The notes beneath the pieces are model-generated. The model was not told where the DNA came from. It made no database searches and worked only from the letters and a program-made list of their open reading frames with translations. DNA of 64,000 nucleotides from Pholiota molesta (lineage: Eukaryota > Basidiomycota > Agaricomycetes > Agaricales > Strophariaceae): positions 62,001-126,000 of the forward strand of contig JACGCK010000027.1 in NCBI GenBank assembly GCA_014925825.1. The letters are read 5' to 3'. Position 1 is the stretch's first letter. Each line of letters opens with the position of its first letter. Below are positions 23,801-33,795 of this stretch, piece by piece. Both the position numbers and the translations under genes were made by a program.

Positions 23801-24758
23801 TCAGGTCTTTGCTATTAGTGAGGCTGAAGGACATGGGATCATTTATACACCGCCTGATCAAAGAAAGTAACGAGTTTGTCTGATTCTTGTTAAGGTGGGT
23901 TTCGAGGATGAGTTCTGCAACCTCGAAGTCGAGACGGGACGTGAATGGGCGCCAGGGCTCTGCATTTGGTTGGATGTTTCGACCGCTTTCTTTTTCCTGG
24001 GAGTTGTTGAAGCTGTACTCATCGAAACTGAGGTGTTTGGGCGGAATTTCACTCTTATCGTGATATTCAATGCGGATGTCGTCCTTCGCTGGTTGCGATG
24101 CCGCCAGAAATTCCGAATCGTCAATGTGGACTGTATTCTCAAAGGTGTCAATCGGTCGAGGCTCTGAATAACGCACAATTTGTCAATGAGCATTTGACAG
24201 GCCATAATAATTTAATGATCTGAAAACAGAAAGCGTAAACTCACCGTCTGAATCGCCGACGAAGAAATTTAAATCCTCATCATCTGAATGTGGATTTAGA
24301 TCGTAATCGAGAGGGCCTAATACTGCGCGGGTTTCTGATTCAGATTCAGACACGTCGTCGACATTGATGTCAATGTTGGCCTGGCGCTCTGGATTTGGAT
24401 CTGACAGATAAAAACTAGCCATAGAGTCGTCGTCCGAATCATTCTGAGCTGGAAGCAACACAGCCGGAGGATCTGAATTATTCACGGATGTCAGTATGCT
24501 GTCGTGAGGTTGATTAAAAATTAACTCGCCATTGACATTGCTGACCTGCTGCAACTCGACTTCAGCGTCTTGGAGTGCGAGGCTTTCATCCGCCATAATA
24601 TCCAGGGCAGTTTCGCGTGTTCCTTTATTACAGCGAGCTCTGTGAGAACCCATTCCTCTCTTGCGCACGCTCTTGCCACAGTCCGGGCAAGTAGTAGATC
24701 CTGCGTCCTTGCGTTGGGAGCGGCGCTGCTTCTTGGGGGATTTAGAATGTTTAGGCAT
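20873..24758 (-). CDS. Plavaka-type transposase, intact (1055 aa)
   Basis: Twelve exons (24758-24245, 24163-23763, 23709-23473, 23405-23226, 23164-22968, 22906-22702, 22625-22462, 22401-22302, 22232-22053, 21976-21782, 21727-21416, 21355-20873) sum to 3168 nt with no stop or frameshift. The N-terminus has a zinc-finger-like CPDCGKSVRKRGMGSHRARC, then an acidic linker. Family blocks follow: PWRPFTSRLDFEVAELIL, WTADSWWKLQ, ILLYADKTQLSSFGTAKGYP, ANLPVGLRNGTGTAGGRLVG, FVNLKRIVWH, YPVILILSADYEEQ, VIRGLRSARPCPVCLI, SWDRLHAYHGGLFSHHLW, FPKAHTHQHMFEDIKNKGVT and NESAHRPLKKFY. These match the basidiomycete Plavaka transposases, a CACTA-like RNase H-fold family; catalytic acids probably include the D of LYADKTQ. 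The undamaged frame suggests recent or current mobility. Confidence 0.88.
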
Positions 24759-25729
24759 CTTAGGTCACTGGATACTTTCGTTCCCTTCAGGCTGCCTTAT
24801 ATTATTTATTAGAGATAACCTGAGTATTATATTACTCGGTCCAGGACTCCAGGTATCAATTACTGTACTCAGAATCAAAATTCTGAGGCTCATTCACAGT
24901 GCCGAAGTCGATTCAGATTGACAGTGTCAACATCGAAGACTTAAACTGTAACCCGGGCTTTGAGACTTCACTGAATTCATTGCTTCGTCGCTGACTCGGA
25001 TTTTATTCTTCTCTGGACCCGATTCAGACTCACACTAATACACCTCAGACAATACTTCTCTGATTCTGATTCTGAGTCTGCTTCATTGAATTCTGCTCGA
25101 GCAATATATTATTACATTGGCATAATTTGAATAGTGTCAATTATTGAGTGATTAAACTCTGAGTATTAGAAGGGTTCTTTGATACCTAGTGTTTCTGTAT
25201 TTACAGAGCGACGAGAATAGAGCATCTGTCAGCGATGGCTCGACTATTGAGAAGATGTTGAACAGATTCAGACTGTATTAATAACATTATCATTAATACT
25301 ATCAACTTTACTCGACGGAATAATGCCTTGACGTGGCTTAGAAAATGTAAAATACATTCTACTTTTTATACAGACTTCTTCTGTCTATAACGTACAGGTG
25401 TTTGAGAAGTCATTGCCAGGTCATTCATTGGAATCGCCGCGGACGCGCAATCGTTAGGGGATGCGCTAATAATAACGCGCACCCTTGCAATCACACGCAT
25501 CAGCTGGCAATCACACCCCTCAGCTTGTAATCACATGCACTCGGTTGTAATCCCTATGCTCACGCTTGTAAGTGAGTTCGCAATTGCCGATACACAGCCA
25601 TGCTTCCAAACTCGGCATAGTCTATTATAAGGAGCTCAGGGTAGATTATATTAGGCATATGTACGATTATGAGACTTGTTACAATGTCAACATTGTCAAT
25701 TATAAGCGTAGCTAATTATAATCGCCCTG

Positions 25730-25743
25730 GGAAGTTTGCGACA
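25730..25743 (-). repeat. Right terminal inverted repeat of the transposon
   Basis: Reads TGTCGCAAACTTCC on the minus strand; differs from the left end by one inserted C in this core. Confidence 0.7.
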
Positions 25744-26558
25744 TATTAATGTATTCTGAGTTTTACATTGACAGCCTACAGGACACATCTTCGAAATAAC
25801 TTCTGATTCGTGGAATTCTCCGGCTTCCAATTCAGGCGCTTACTTGCCTACATAGAAGCTAAATTCTCTATGCCTGTGATTATTCAGATTTCGTTTATAT
25901 TTTATTCCAGCAGAAACTATTAGGTAGGTTCTGGACCCTGATTAGCGATAGCTAAATGACTTGGACCAATGGGTACTCAGTAGTATTGCCTCACCCTCGT
26001 TACTTCTACCAATCCCCAATCATGTATTTGCGATTAGGTTTCCCATCCAACCAAGGAAGGTTTTCAACATATAAGCCAAGTTGTAACTAGTGCTGTTATA
26101 AGTGAGATTCCGTACCCTTGGTCCCTTTCTAGAATTTAATAAGCAAGTGTACTTGAAGTGTACTTAACTCTCCTCGGCGACAATATTTGAGCGACCTTAG
26201 TAAATGTTGTTTGTTACTACCGAATCTCATTGATATCTTTTCTCGGTACAGTAACTTTGCAAATTGTAATGGGCTTCGAAGGGGGTGATATTTTCGGGAT
26301 TTATAAATCGCACCAGCAGGATAGACACATGGCGAACGAGAGCAGTTCGTGGCTCGTGGGAAATATAGCCCATCGACACGCCACCCGCGCCTAAAGTTCC
26401 ACAGAACGCGGAGCGGTATTTCTCTATTCCTCAGACTCTCTGAGAGTTTAGAGTATATTCAATGCATCTTGTATTATATAAACACGTTATTAGTACACTC
26501 TTCCAGCACTGCAGAAATCTGACTACAAAAGTGCCAGTCCAACTTGTATCCTTTCAAT
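25744..26558. other. Flank between transposon and peroxidase; start of duplicated unit
   Basis: No gene seen to about 26330. From about 26340 the sequence matches 29150-29350 closely, so this is the 3' flank shared by the two peroxidase copies. Confidence 0.55.
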
Positions 26559-28616
26559 TCAAGGTCCACGGGGCTGTCTCAGCTCCCTCCTAAGGTTTTG
26601 GCGCTCCAACAGTTTCTGCACGTTTCGCTTGAAAGGCACGGTGTCTTTTATACCCACCACGTTCCGCGTGTCCCTCGCATCTTCGGAGTACGTTATTCCG
26701 CCCACGGTGCTGAACAAATCAAACTGGAAATTAGGCCCTGGGACATCTGCTTCGTAGAAGGCGTATCCGGCAGTAGGCGCGATACCCGTCGCTGGCTGGA
26801 AGTCGATGGTGGTGTCGTTGGGGAGGAAGCTGACGCGCCACATGACGTTCGCGTAGACGCGCGAAGGCAGGGTGTCGTTTCGGACCTGTGCCGCATTTGA
26901 GTAAGAAAAGTAAAATCGGGATAGATTTTGGCTGGCACTCACTGCTACCACGATTTTAAAGTTGAAGTTCAAATTATTGGTACTCCTGACCGGGTCGAAC
27001 AAGACGTGGTCTTGGTCAATCTGATATCCGGTGCCTCCGTTATCCAGAATGGTGGGAATTGTCCCATCATGCTCATCGACTTCGAACCAGAACTGGGAGA
27101 TGGAAGTGGTGGCGTTGATGGGCGTGTCGAAGTAATATTTCTGGGGCGAAAAGCCCAAGCGTTGGGTCAGTACCGCCGTCGTGTCGTTTGTGCCGACGAA
27201 TGACGCCGAGCAGACACTGCGCGGGCACGGACCCCCGGTGCGGTTCTCCCATAGCATGGTGATGGTTCTGTTAGGATTAGCAGTGGAAAGCTAAACAACA
27301 TCAATTGGATGGTTAGCATAGAAAAGCCCGGGGACTTTGAAAAAGATACAGTACTCACCCTAAGCATGGCTTTCAGATTGAGCGCACCATCGGTAACGGA
27401 CAACTGGACGGAAGCAACTTTCACAGGAACAAATTGCACGACGTCAGATAGCACGACGTCTTTAGGTACGGTATTTATCATGCGTTCAAGAAGATCCTGG
27501 CATGTAGTGGCGAACGCTGAGGGTGAAGACATGCTGCGTACATCGAGAATTTAGCATAATCTTCCACTTGATCGTCATTCATTGCCTCACCTTTGCATGG
27601 TCACATTATTGTCGCTACTGAAGATACGAAGATCCGACAAGTTCGTCGTATTCGCCGATACAACGAGCGGGTTCCGAGACGTCCCATCCAGATATTCAGT
27701 CACTCTGCGAAGAAAACCCTTTGTTCAAACAGAAAAATACACCAATCACACGAATCCCACTTACACAGAGTTGTCGTACGCCGGTGTCGCATCGAATGTC
27801 TCAATTAACTGCGAGCCATCCGCAGGCGCGGGCACGATCCCCGGAAAGTCGGGGAAGCGCACCCCGCCGAGGGTGTGCCCGCACGCGACGAGCCCAATCA
27901 TCTCGGACGAGGTGAACCCTTGCTGGCGGAAGATCTCGGTGTGCGTCGCCAAATCCTGTTGTGGCTCCGGCACGCCTGGCGGGCCCGCGACGACGGCGTC
28001 GACACGGCCCATGCGGAAGGGGATGCTGGGGCCGCCGCACTCCGCGACGGCGAGGACGGTGCCGATGCCTATGATGTCGGATTCTAGATGCGCGGCGATT
28101 CAGACAATGCTTCTGAAAAAATCGTCATGGTATGCAAGAGGCAGGACACGCACTGGTGATGTACTTTCCTGGAAAATCGATGAAGTCGAATTTAGTGACG
28201 ATCATGCCAACACCAACGTTCTATGGAAAGATGAGGTTATCACAATAAATTCACATAGAATACCTTTGCTTCGTACCTCGTCGCGGGGACGCGTCCAGTC
28301 CGCCTGTGCCGTCGTCGATGCTATGCGTCGCCATGTCGTGGTAGGCCTTTAAAAATGCATGGGTCAGAATATCATCGCAAAAGCACGTTATGAAAGAAAG
28401 AAGTCGACGCACGAAACGCAGCCATTCCGCCGCCGTGCTTGCATTATCCTGCGGCTGGCACCCGTTGAGGGTGAGGTGCAAAGAACCGAAACCAGGCGGC
28501 TCCGGCTCGAATTCGTACAGCAGACCCTCTATCGCGTCGAACTGGGGCGAGGGCCAATGATAGGCCCGCGCCGTCGTCGCGAGGAGATAAAGAGCGCTGA
28601 ACGCCGTCACTTTCAT
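26559..28616 (-). pseudogene. Heme peroxidase copy A, broken by a 17-bp deletion
   Basis: Secreted fungal heme peroxidase of the plant/fungal superfamily. Eight exons align with copy B: 28616-28413, 28346-28277, 28220-28154, 28083-27765, 27704-27591, 27533-27359, 27290-26943 and 26885-26559. A signal peptide (MKVTAFSALYLLATTARA), the distal helix WLRFAYHDMATHS and the proximal LVACGHTLGG are present. In exon 2, just after GGLDAS, 17 bases present in copy B (31084-31100) are missing. The frame is lost and exon 3 is read to an early stop. All other splice sites and frames stay intact, so the break looks recent. The C-terminal tail is longer than copy B's. Without the deletion, exon lengths sum to a multiple of three. 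Confidence 0.8.
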
Positions 28617-29440
28617 CCTCGATGGATAATGAAGAATTCAAGCACCATGATTCTACCAACAATAACCAACTTATAGTGTGCGCGGACGCCAATGTGGGTT
28701 CAAGTCGCGTACTTTGGCTTTCGCATGTGGGTAGGATCTAACCGCAACGGCGTCCAAGCCCTTGTTTAAGTTCTTATAGCCATGACATCCATCAAAGGGG
28801 GATCATAAAGTTGACAGTCGCGGAAGAACCCCTGAAAACTACCCATGATGTTTGTTCTGCGTCCGGCGTAAACCGTCCGCCCCGGCGAAGGTCTGTAGCC
28901 TTCGGACATAGCAAATGGCCAATTCTCAGCCCAAAGTCTGTGGCAGAAGTCCGGCCATAAAGCTAAGTACCTTTGCCAGAGGTGTGTTCACGAGTCCAGC
29001 CCTCGGATGGCCTGGATGGAGGAAAAAAATTGGTGGTCGCGACTGGGTTGTTCGCCGCTCGCCGTCACGATGAGAATGTCGGTGGGGGAAAAAATCATGC
29101 AAGACTCAAGGTTCTAAACGTTCTACAGCAAGTATGTTGGCGGCCCGGGTGGCTCGTGGGAAATATTGGCCATCGACACGCCACCCACAGCGCTAATCCA
29201 GCGCCTAAAGTTAAGACAATTCCGCAGAACGCGTAGTGGTGGCATTTCTCTATTCCGCTAAGAGAGTTTAAAGTATATTCAACGCATTTTGTATTATTGA
29301 ACATGTTATTAGTGTACTCTTCCAGCACTGCAGAAATCTGACTGCAAAATGCCAGTATAATTTTGGTATAATTTATATCCTGTCATCTAAGATCCACGGC
29401 GCTGTCTCAGCTCCCTCCTGGATTTTCGCGATCCAACCTT
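28617..29440. other. Spacer between tandem peroxidase copies
   Basis: Includes the promoter of copy A and, from about 29150, the 3' flank of copy B, which is a near copy of 26340-26530. No gene seen. Confidence 0.6.
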
Positions 29441-31432
29441 TCAAGAGAAATCTATGACCACGTTCCGCGAGTCCCTCGCATCTTCGGAGTACGTTATCCC
29501 GCCCACGGTGCTGAACAAATCGAACTGGAAATTAGGACTAGGGACATCTGCTTGGTAGAAGGCGTATCCGGCGGTGGGCGCTATACCCGTCGCTGGCTGG
29601 AAATCGATGGTGGTGTCGCTGGGGAGGGAGGTGACGCGCCACATAACGTTCGCGTAGACGCGCGAAGGCAGGGTGTCGTTCCGGACCTGCGCCGCATTTG
29701 AGTAAGAGGAGCAGGGATAGATTTAGGCTAGCTAGCACTCACTGCTACCACGATGTTGAAGCCGTTGGTACTCCTGACCGGGTCGAACAAGACGTGGTCT
29801 TGGTCGATCTGATATCCGGTGCCTCCGTTATCCAGAATGGCGGGATTCGTCCCATCGTGCTCATCGACTTCGAACCAGAACTTGGAGATGGAAGTGGTGG
29901 CGTTGATGGGCGTGTCGAAGTAGTATTTCTGGGGCGAAAAGCCCAAGCGTTGGGTCAGTACCGCCGTCGTGTCGTTCGTGCCGATGAATGGCGCGGAGCA
30001 GACACTGCGCGGGCACGAACCCCCGGTGCGGTTCTCCCATAGCATGGTGATGTTTCTATTAGGATTAGCAGTGGAAAGCTACACAATATTAAATGTATGG
30101 TCAGCAAAGAAAGGACCGGGGACTTTGAAAAAGATACAGTACTCACCCTCAGCATGGCTTTCAGATTGAGCGCATTATCGGTGACGGACAGCTGCACGGA
30201 AGCAACTTTCATAGGAATAAACTGTACGACGTCGGATAGCACGACGTCTTTAGGTACGGTGTTTATCATGCGTTCAAGGAGATTTTGGCATGTATTGGCG
30301 AACGCCGAGGGCGAGGACATGCTACGCACATCGAGAATTGAGCATAATCTTCCACTTGATTGCCATTTATTGCCTCACCTTTGCATGGTCGCATTGTTAT
30401 CGCTGCTGAAGATACGAAGATCCGACAAGACGGTCGTATTCGCCGCTACAACAAGCGGGTTTTGCGAGGTGCCATCCAGATATTCAGTCACGCTACGAAG
30501 ACAAAACCCTTTGGTCAAACAGAAAAATACACAAATTACACAAATCCCACTCACACAGAGTTGTCAAACGCCGGTGTCGGATCGAACGTCTCAATCAGCC
30601 GCGAGCCGTCTGCAGGCACGGGCACGATCCCCGGAAAGTCGGGGGAGCGCACCCCGCCTAGCGTATGCCCGCACGCGACGAGCCCAATCATCTCGGACGG
30701 GGTGAACCCCTGCTTGCGGAAGATCTCGGTGTGCGTCGCCAGGTCCTGGTCCGGCGCCGGCACGCCCAAGGGGCCCGCGACGACGGCGTCGACGCGGCCC
30801 ATGCGGAAGGGGATGCTGGGCCCGCCGCACTCCGCGACGGCGAGGACGGTGCCGATGCCTATGATGTCGGATTCTAGACGCGCGGCGGGTCAGAGGATAC
30901 GTCTGAGGAAATATGTCATGGGATGCGGAGGCGGGACACGCACTGGTGATGTATTTTCCTGGAAAATCGACGAAGTCGAATTGGGTGCTTCGCATGCCAT
31001 TACCGACGTTCTATGGGGAGGTATGAGGTGACGACAATTAATCGAGAATTGCCTTGCTTCGTACCTCGGCGCGGTCTAGTTCATAATATAAGGACGCGTC
31101 CAGTCCGCCCGTGCCGTCGTCGATGTTATGCGTCGCCATGTCGTGGTATGCCTTCAGATATTATGCGTAGCGTCAGAACAACAACGCAGAACCCATGGTA
31201 TGACGGAAGAAAGCAGCCGACGCACGAAACGCAGCCATTCCGCCGCCGCACTGTCATTATTCCGCGGCTGGCACCCGTTGAGGGTGAGGTGCAGAGAACC
31301 GTGACCAGGCGGCTCCGGCTCGAATTCGTACAGAAACCCCTCGATAGCATCGAGCTGGGGCGAGGGCCAATGGTAGGCCCGCGCCGTCGTCGTCGCGAGT
31401 AGACAAAGAGCGCTGAACGCCGTCGGTTTCAT
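29441..31432 (-). CDS. Secreted heme peroxidase copy B, intact
   Basis: Eight exons (31432-31226, 31151-31065, 31010-30944, 30873-30555, 30492-30379, 30321-30147, 30078-29743, 29686-29441) sum to 1551 nt, 516 aa. A cleavable signal peptide (MKPTAFSALCLLATTTARA) is followed by the distal heme side WLRFAYHDMATHSIDDGTGGLD (Arg and His as in the family), YYELDRAENVGNGM, ECGGPSIPFRMGRVD, and the proximal histidine in LVACGHTLGGVR. A C-terminal region of about 230 residues, rich in beta-like strands, lies beyond the catalytic core; I do not recognise it as a separate domain. It uses hydrogen peroxide to oxidise an unknown substrate outside the cell. No Mn-binding site or catalytic surface Trp can be claimed from sequence alone. 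It duplicates copy A with 2.8-kb spacing. Confidence 0.85.
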
Positions 31433-32894
31433 CGTCGATGAATAATGAAGAATTCAAGCACCATGGTTCATCCACTTTATAGTGCGCGCGGACGCCGATG
31501 CGGGGTTAAAGTCGCGTACTTTGGCGTTCGCGTGTAGATGGGACCTGACCGCAACGGCGTCCAAGCCCTTCTTAGCCATGGCATCCATCAAGGGGGCCAG
31601 AACATCATACTGAAGTATGACAAGCGCGGACCGGTCGAATAGTTGGAATCAGGTTGGAATATAGATAATGGGTGACTTTCCATAACAATAACTTGAATTA
31701 TTTAGAACTTGAAAGGTTAAGCGATGTCAGTCGGAGTTCAGCACGAATATTTACATTTCCACAACGTACAAAATTGTTGATTTGAGATCAATATCTTGAA
31801 TTGATGTTCAATCTGATAAGTTGTATCAACACCATATATAACCCTCGTTTCCTCAAGGATCCCGCGTTGTTTTCAATATTGCATAGTACCCAGATAGAAG
31901 ACAAAGATTATACACAGAGGAAATGAGGCCCAGACACTTATTTTTATTGTAACTTTATCAGCACTAGAGAACGGAGAATGTCAATGGAGAGCACTCAGCA
32001 CTGTGAGTAAGGAAAGCTTTAATCAAATAAAGCAGAACCACGCATAATAAGCCGAGACATGCAGCGAGTAATTAGGAAAGAGTAGATTACAGACAATGTA
32101 GTCGCTGAGCAGAACAATCGCGTCGATGACGAAGAGCGTCGAAAAGCTGAGTGCGATGGATTTTAACGATGCCGAAGTGCCGCATGCCAAGCATGACAAG
32201 ATAGGCAATTATGCCGCGCGGCAGGGTCCAGATCTGTCAAAAATGACAGCTCGCAACGTCTCAAATTTTGGAAGAGGGGGGTGAGGGGCCTCCTCTAGAT
32301 TCGAGGTTTAGACCTGTCAACGGATATTCAAGTTGACAGTTCGGTGGTTATATTATCATCGGCAACTCGGCGAAGGACCGTATTTAGAGTTAGATATTCT
32401 AAATAATTCAAGTTAGCGTTATGGAAAGTCACCCAATTGCGAAGACCCATGCGAGCGCAGTGTTGGGACTCGGGAGATACTTTTTGCGGTGGATGTGTCG
32501 ACCAGATGTACGAGAGCCTTACGCCATCTTAAGGACGCCATCTGCAATGAAGACGATGACTTAGTTGAAACCATCAATACATCAGTAAATGTAGACTCAC
32601 TAATAACACCGTTATCTACGGTTTATTGCATTGTCGAGAGAAGTGGTTAACCCAGAGATATCCAATCGCAGGTTGAAGTAACTCGAATCACCAAATAGTC
32701 ACCGGTAAGAGAATCAACCCCGTCATTTGAACTGTCTTACACGTCAAGAGGTATTTGGAGGCAAACTTTGTGGATGTTCAAAATAGAGAAGCCATACGGG
32801 TTTACACACAAGATAGATTACAGGAAACCAAAGAATAAACCGATTGGGGAGGTATAGATCGTTTCACATTGTCCTCAGGCTGGGTATCGATGAC
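31433..32894. other. AT-rich intergenic region
   Basis: About 1.5 kb with the promoter of peroxidase copy B at the left and the 3' flank of the Pmp3 gene at the right. A short hydrophobic minus frame (32023-32208) has no supporting exon chain. I see no gene. Confidence 0.45.
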
Positions 32895-33387
32895 TTAATG
32901 TCCAGTGGCGCCATAGTACTGAGGCGCTGATTGAGCGGCGGGGACATTGCCTGCATATAGTGGCTGGTATTCTCCGTTTCCGATATCTTTGAAGGACATG
33001 AGCGAGATGTTTCTGTATAACAGTAATAACAAGTAACTCACAAACGAATCCGCCATGTCCGTAACGTTCTTCTGCTTGCATCTTCTTGTAAATGAGCCAG
33101 AATGCGTGGATGTGTCCAGGAATATAACCCAAGCTATGAAAGCCATAATTAACAGCGACGCGGGCATAGGAGTCGAAAGGCTAGACGTACATGGTCAACA
33201 GAACGTTTATCAGTAAATCACAGCTGCATCCTGTAACAAACGCAGCCGCAGCAGGCGGGAAAAGAATGGCGACCTAAAGGCAAAGCAAGAAGAGCAGTCA
33301 GCAGTCAATCACTGGGTTTTGTGGAACAGATATTTCGAAGAGCATAGAACGTACTATGATGAGGAGGACATCGGAAGACTTGACCAT
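32895..33387 (-). CDS. Pmp3/SNA-type membrane proteolipid
   Basis: Small plasma-membrane or vacuolar proteolipid of the Pmp3 (UPF0057) family, linked to ion and pH homeostasis. Four exons (33387-33355, 33273-33191, 33133-33042, 32986-32895) sum to 300 nt, 99 aa. The protein has the two family transmembrane segments: VLLIIVAILFPPAAAAFVTG with a GCSCDLLINVLLT turn, and LGYIPGHIHAFWLIYKKM. A soluble tail rich in Tyr, Gln and Pro follows and ends QYYGATGH, as in the longer SNA2-4-like members. Introns are 50-80 nt. The gene is divergent from aspartokinase across 408 bases. Confidence 0.9.
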
Positions 33388-33795
33388 GGTGGTAGATTAT
33401 GGTGGTGGTGGTTCGAGTAAAGCGTCAAGGCTGCGGAGCACCTCTTCAACACCGCCGCCTGATGCAGGCCTGATGTCATCCATCTATAGACCACGTGATG
33501 TGAAACCCATATGGCCCTGGACTTTGCGCGATGTGATTCTGAATCACTGAACGTCGCTGGTGCGTTTGTGCATAGATGTGAGCTGTCCGCATCGATGTTT
33601 TTTAATCGTGCCACCTCACCTGGCGAATAATTGAGCGCCTGCCAGCTATTGCGCCATGATTTCGTCTCCTGTTGCCACGTGAAAGGCCAGATAGAGGATC
33701 GAGTCACTCGCTTAGATATGCCCTAATTCGGTCTTTCGGCCGTAGATTTTATATTTAACAACCTGCTCTTACCCACTCTCCTTCACTTCAGTCTA
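33388..33795. promoter_or_regulatory. Divergent promoter region, Pmp3 / aspartokinase
   Basis: Contains two CACGTG motifs (33492-33497, 33676-33681) and GAGTCA at 33701-33706, which reads TGACTC on the other strand and matches six of seven bases of a Gcn4/Cpc1 site. This last motif lies about 90 bases before the aspartokinase start, a plausible amino-acid-starvation element. Motif presence is seen; function is inferred. Confidence 0.4.

Larger units (their letters stand above)
14803..25743 (-). mobile_element. Plavaka-type DNA transposon, apparently complete (10.9 kb)
   Basis: The left end starts TGTCGCAAATTCC and the right end, read on the other strand, starts TGTCGCAAACTTCC; both are followed by AG-rich then TTATAA sequence. 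A TA dinucleotide flanks both sides (14801-14802 and 25744-25745), compatible with the 2-3 bp target duplications of CACTA-like elements. Both subterminal zones (about 14870-15060 and 25440-25730) are dense in ATTATAA, TTGTAATCAC and CATTACAA motifs in both orientations, as expected for transposase binding sites. Inside are three minus-strand genes: an intact Plavaka-type transposase, a 750-aa companion and a 191-aa companion. Base composition is AT-richer than the flanking core genes. The ends are inferred from the inverted match alone. Confidence 0.75.

Noticed and set aside
14803..25743. KDZ (Kyakuja-Dileera-Zisupton) element
   Set aside because: Transposase blocks match the Plavaka type, and the flanks show TA, not an 8-bp duplication.
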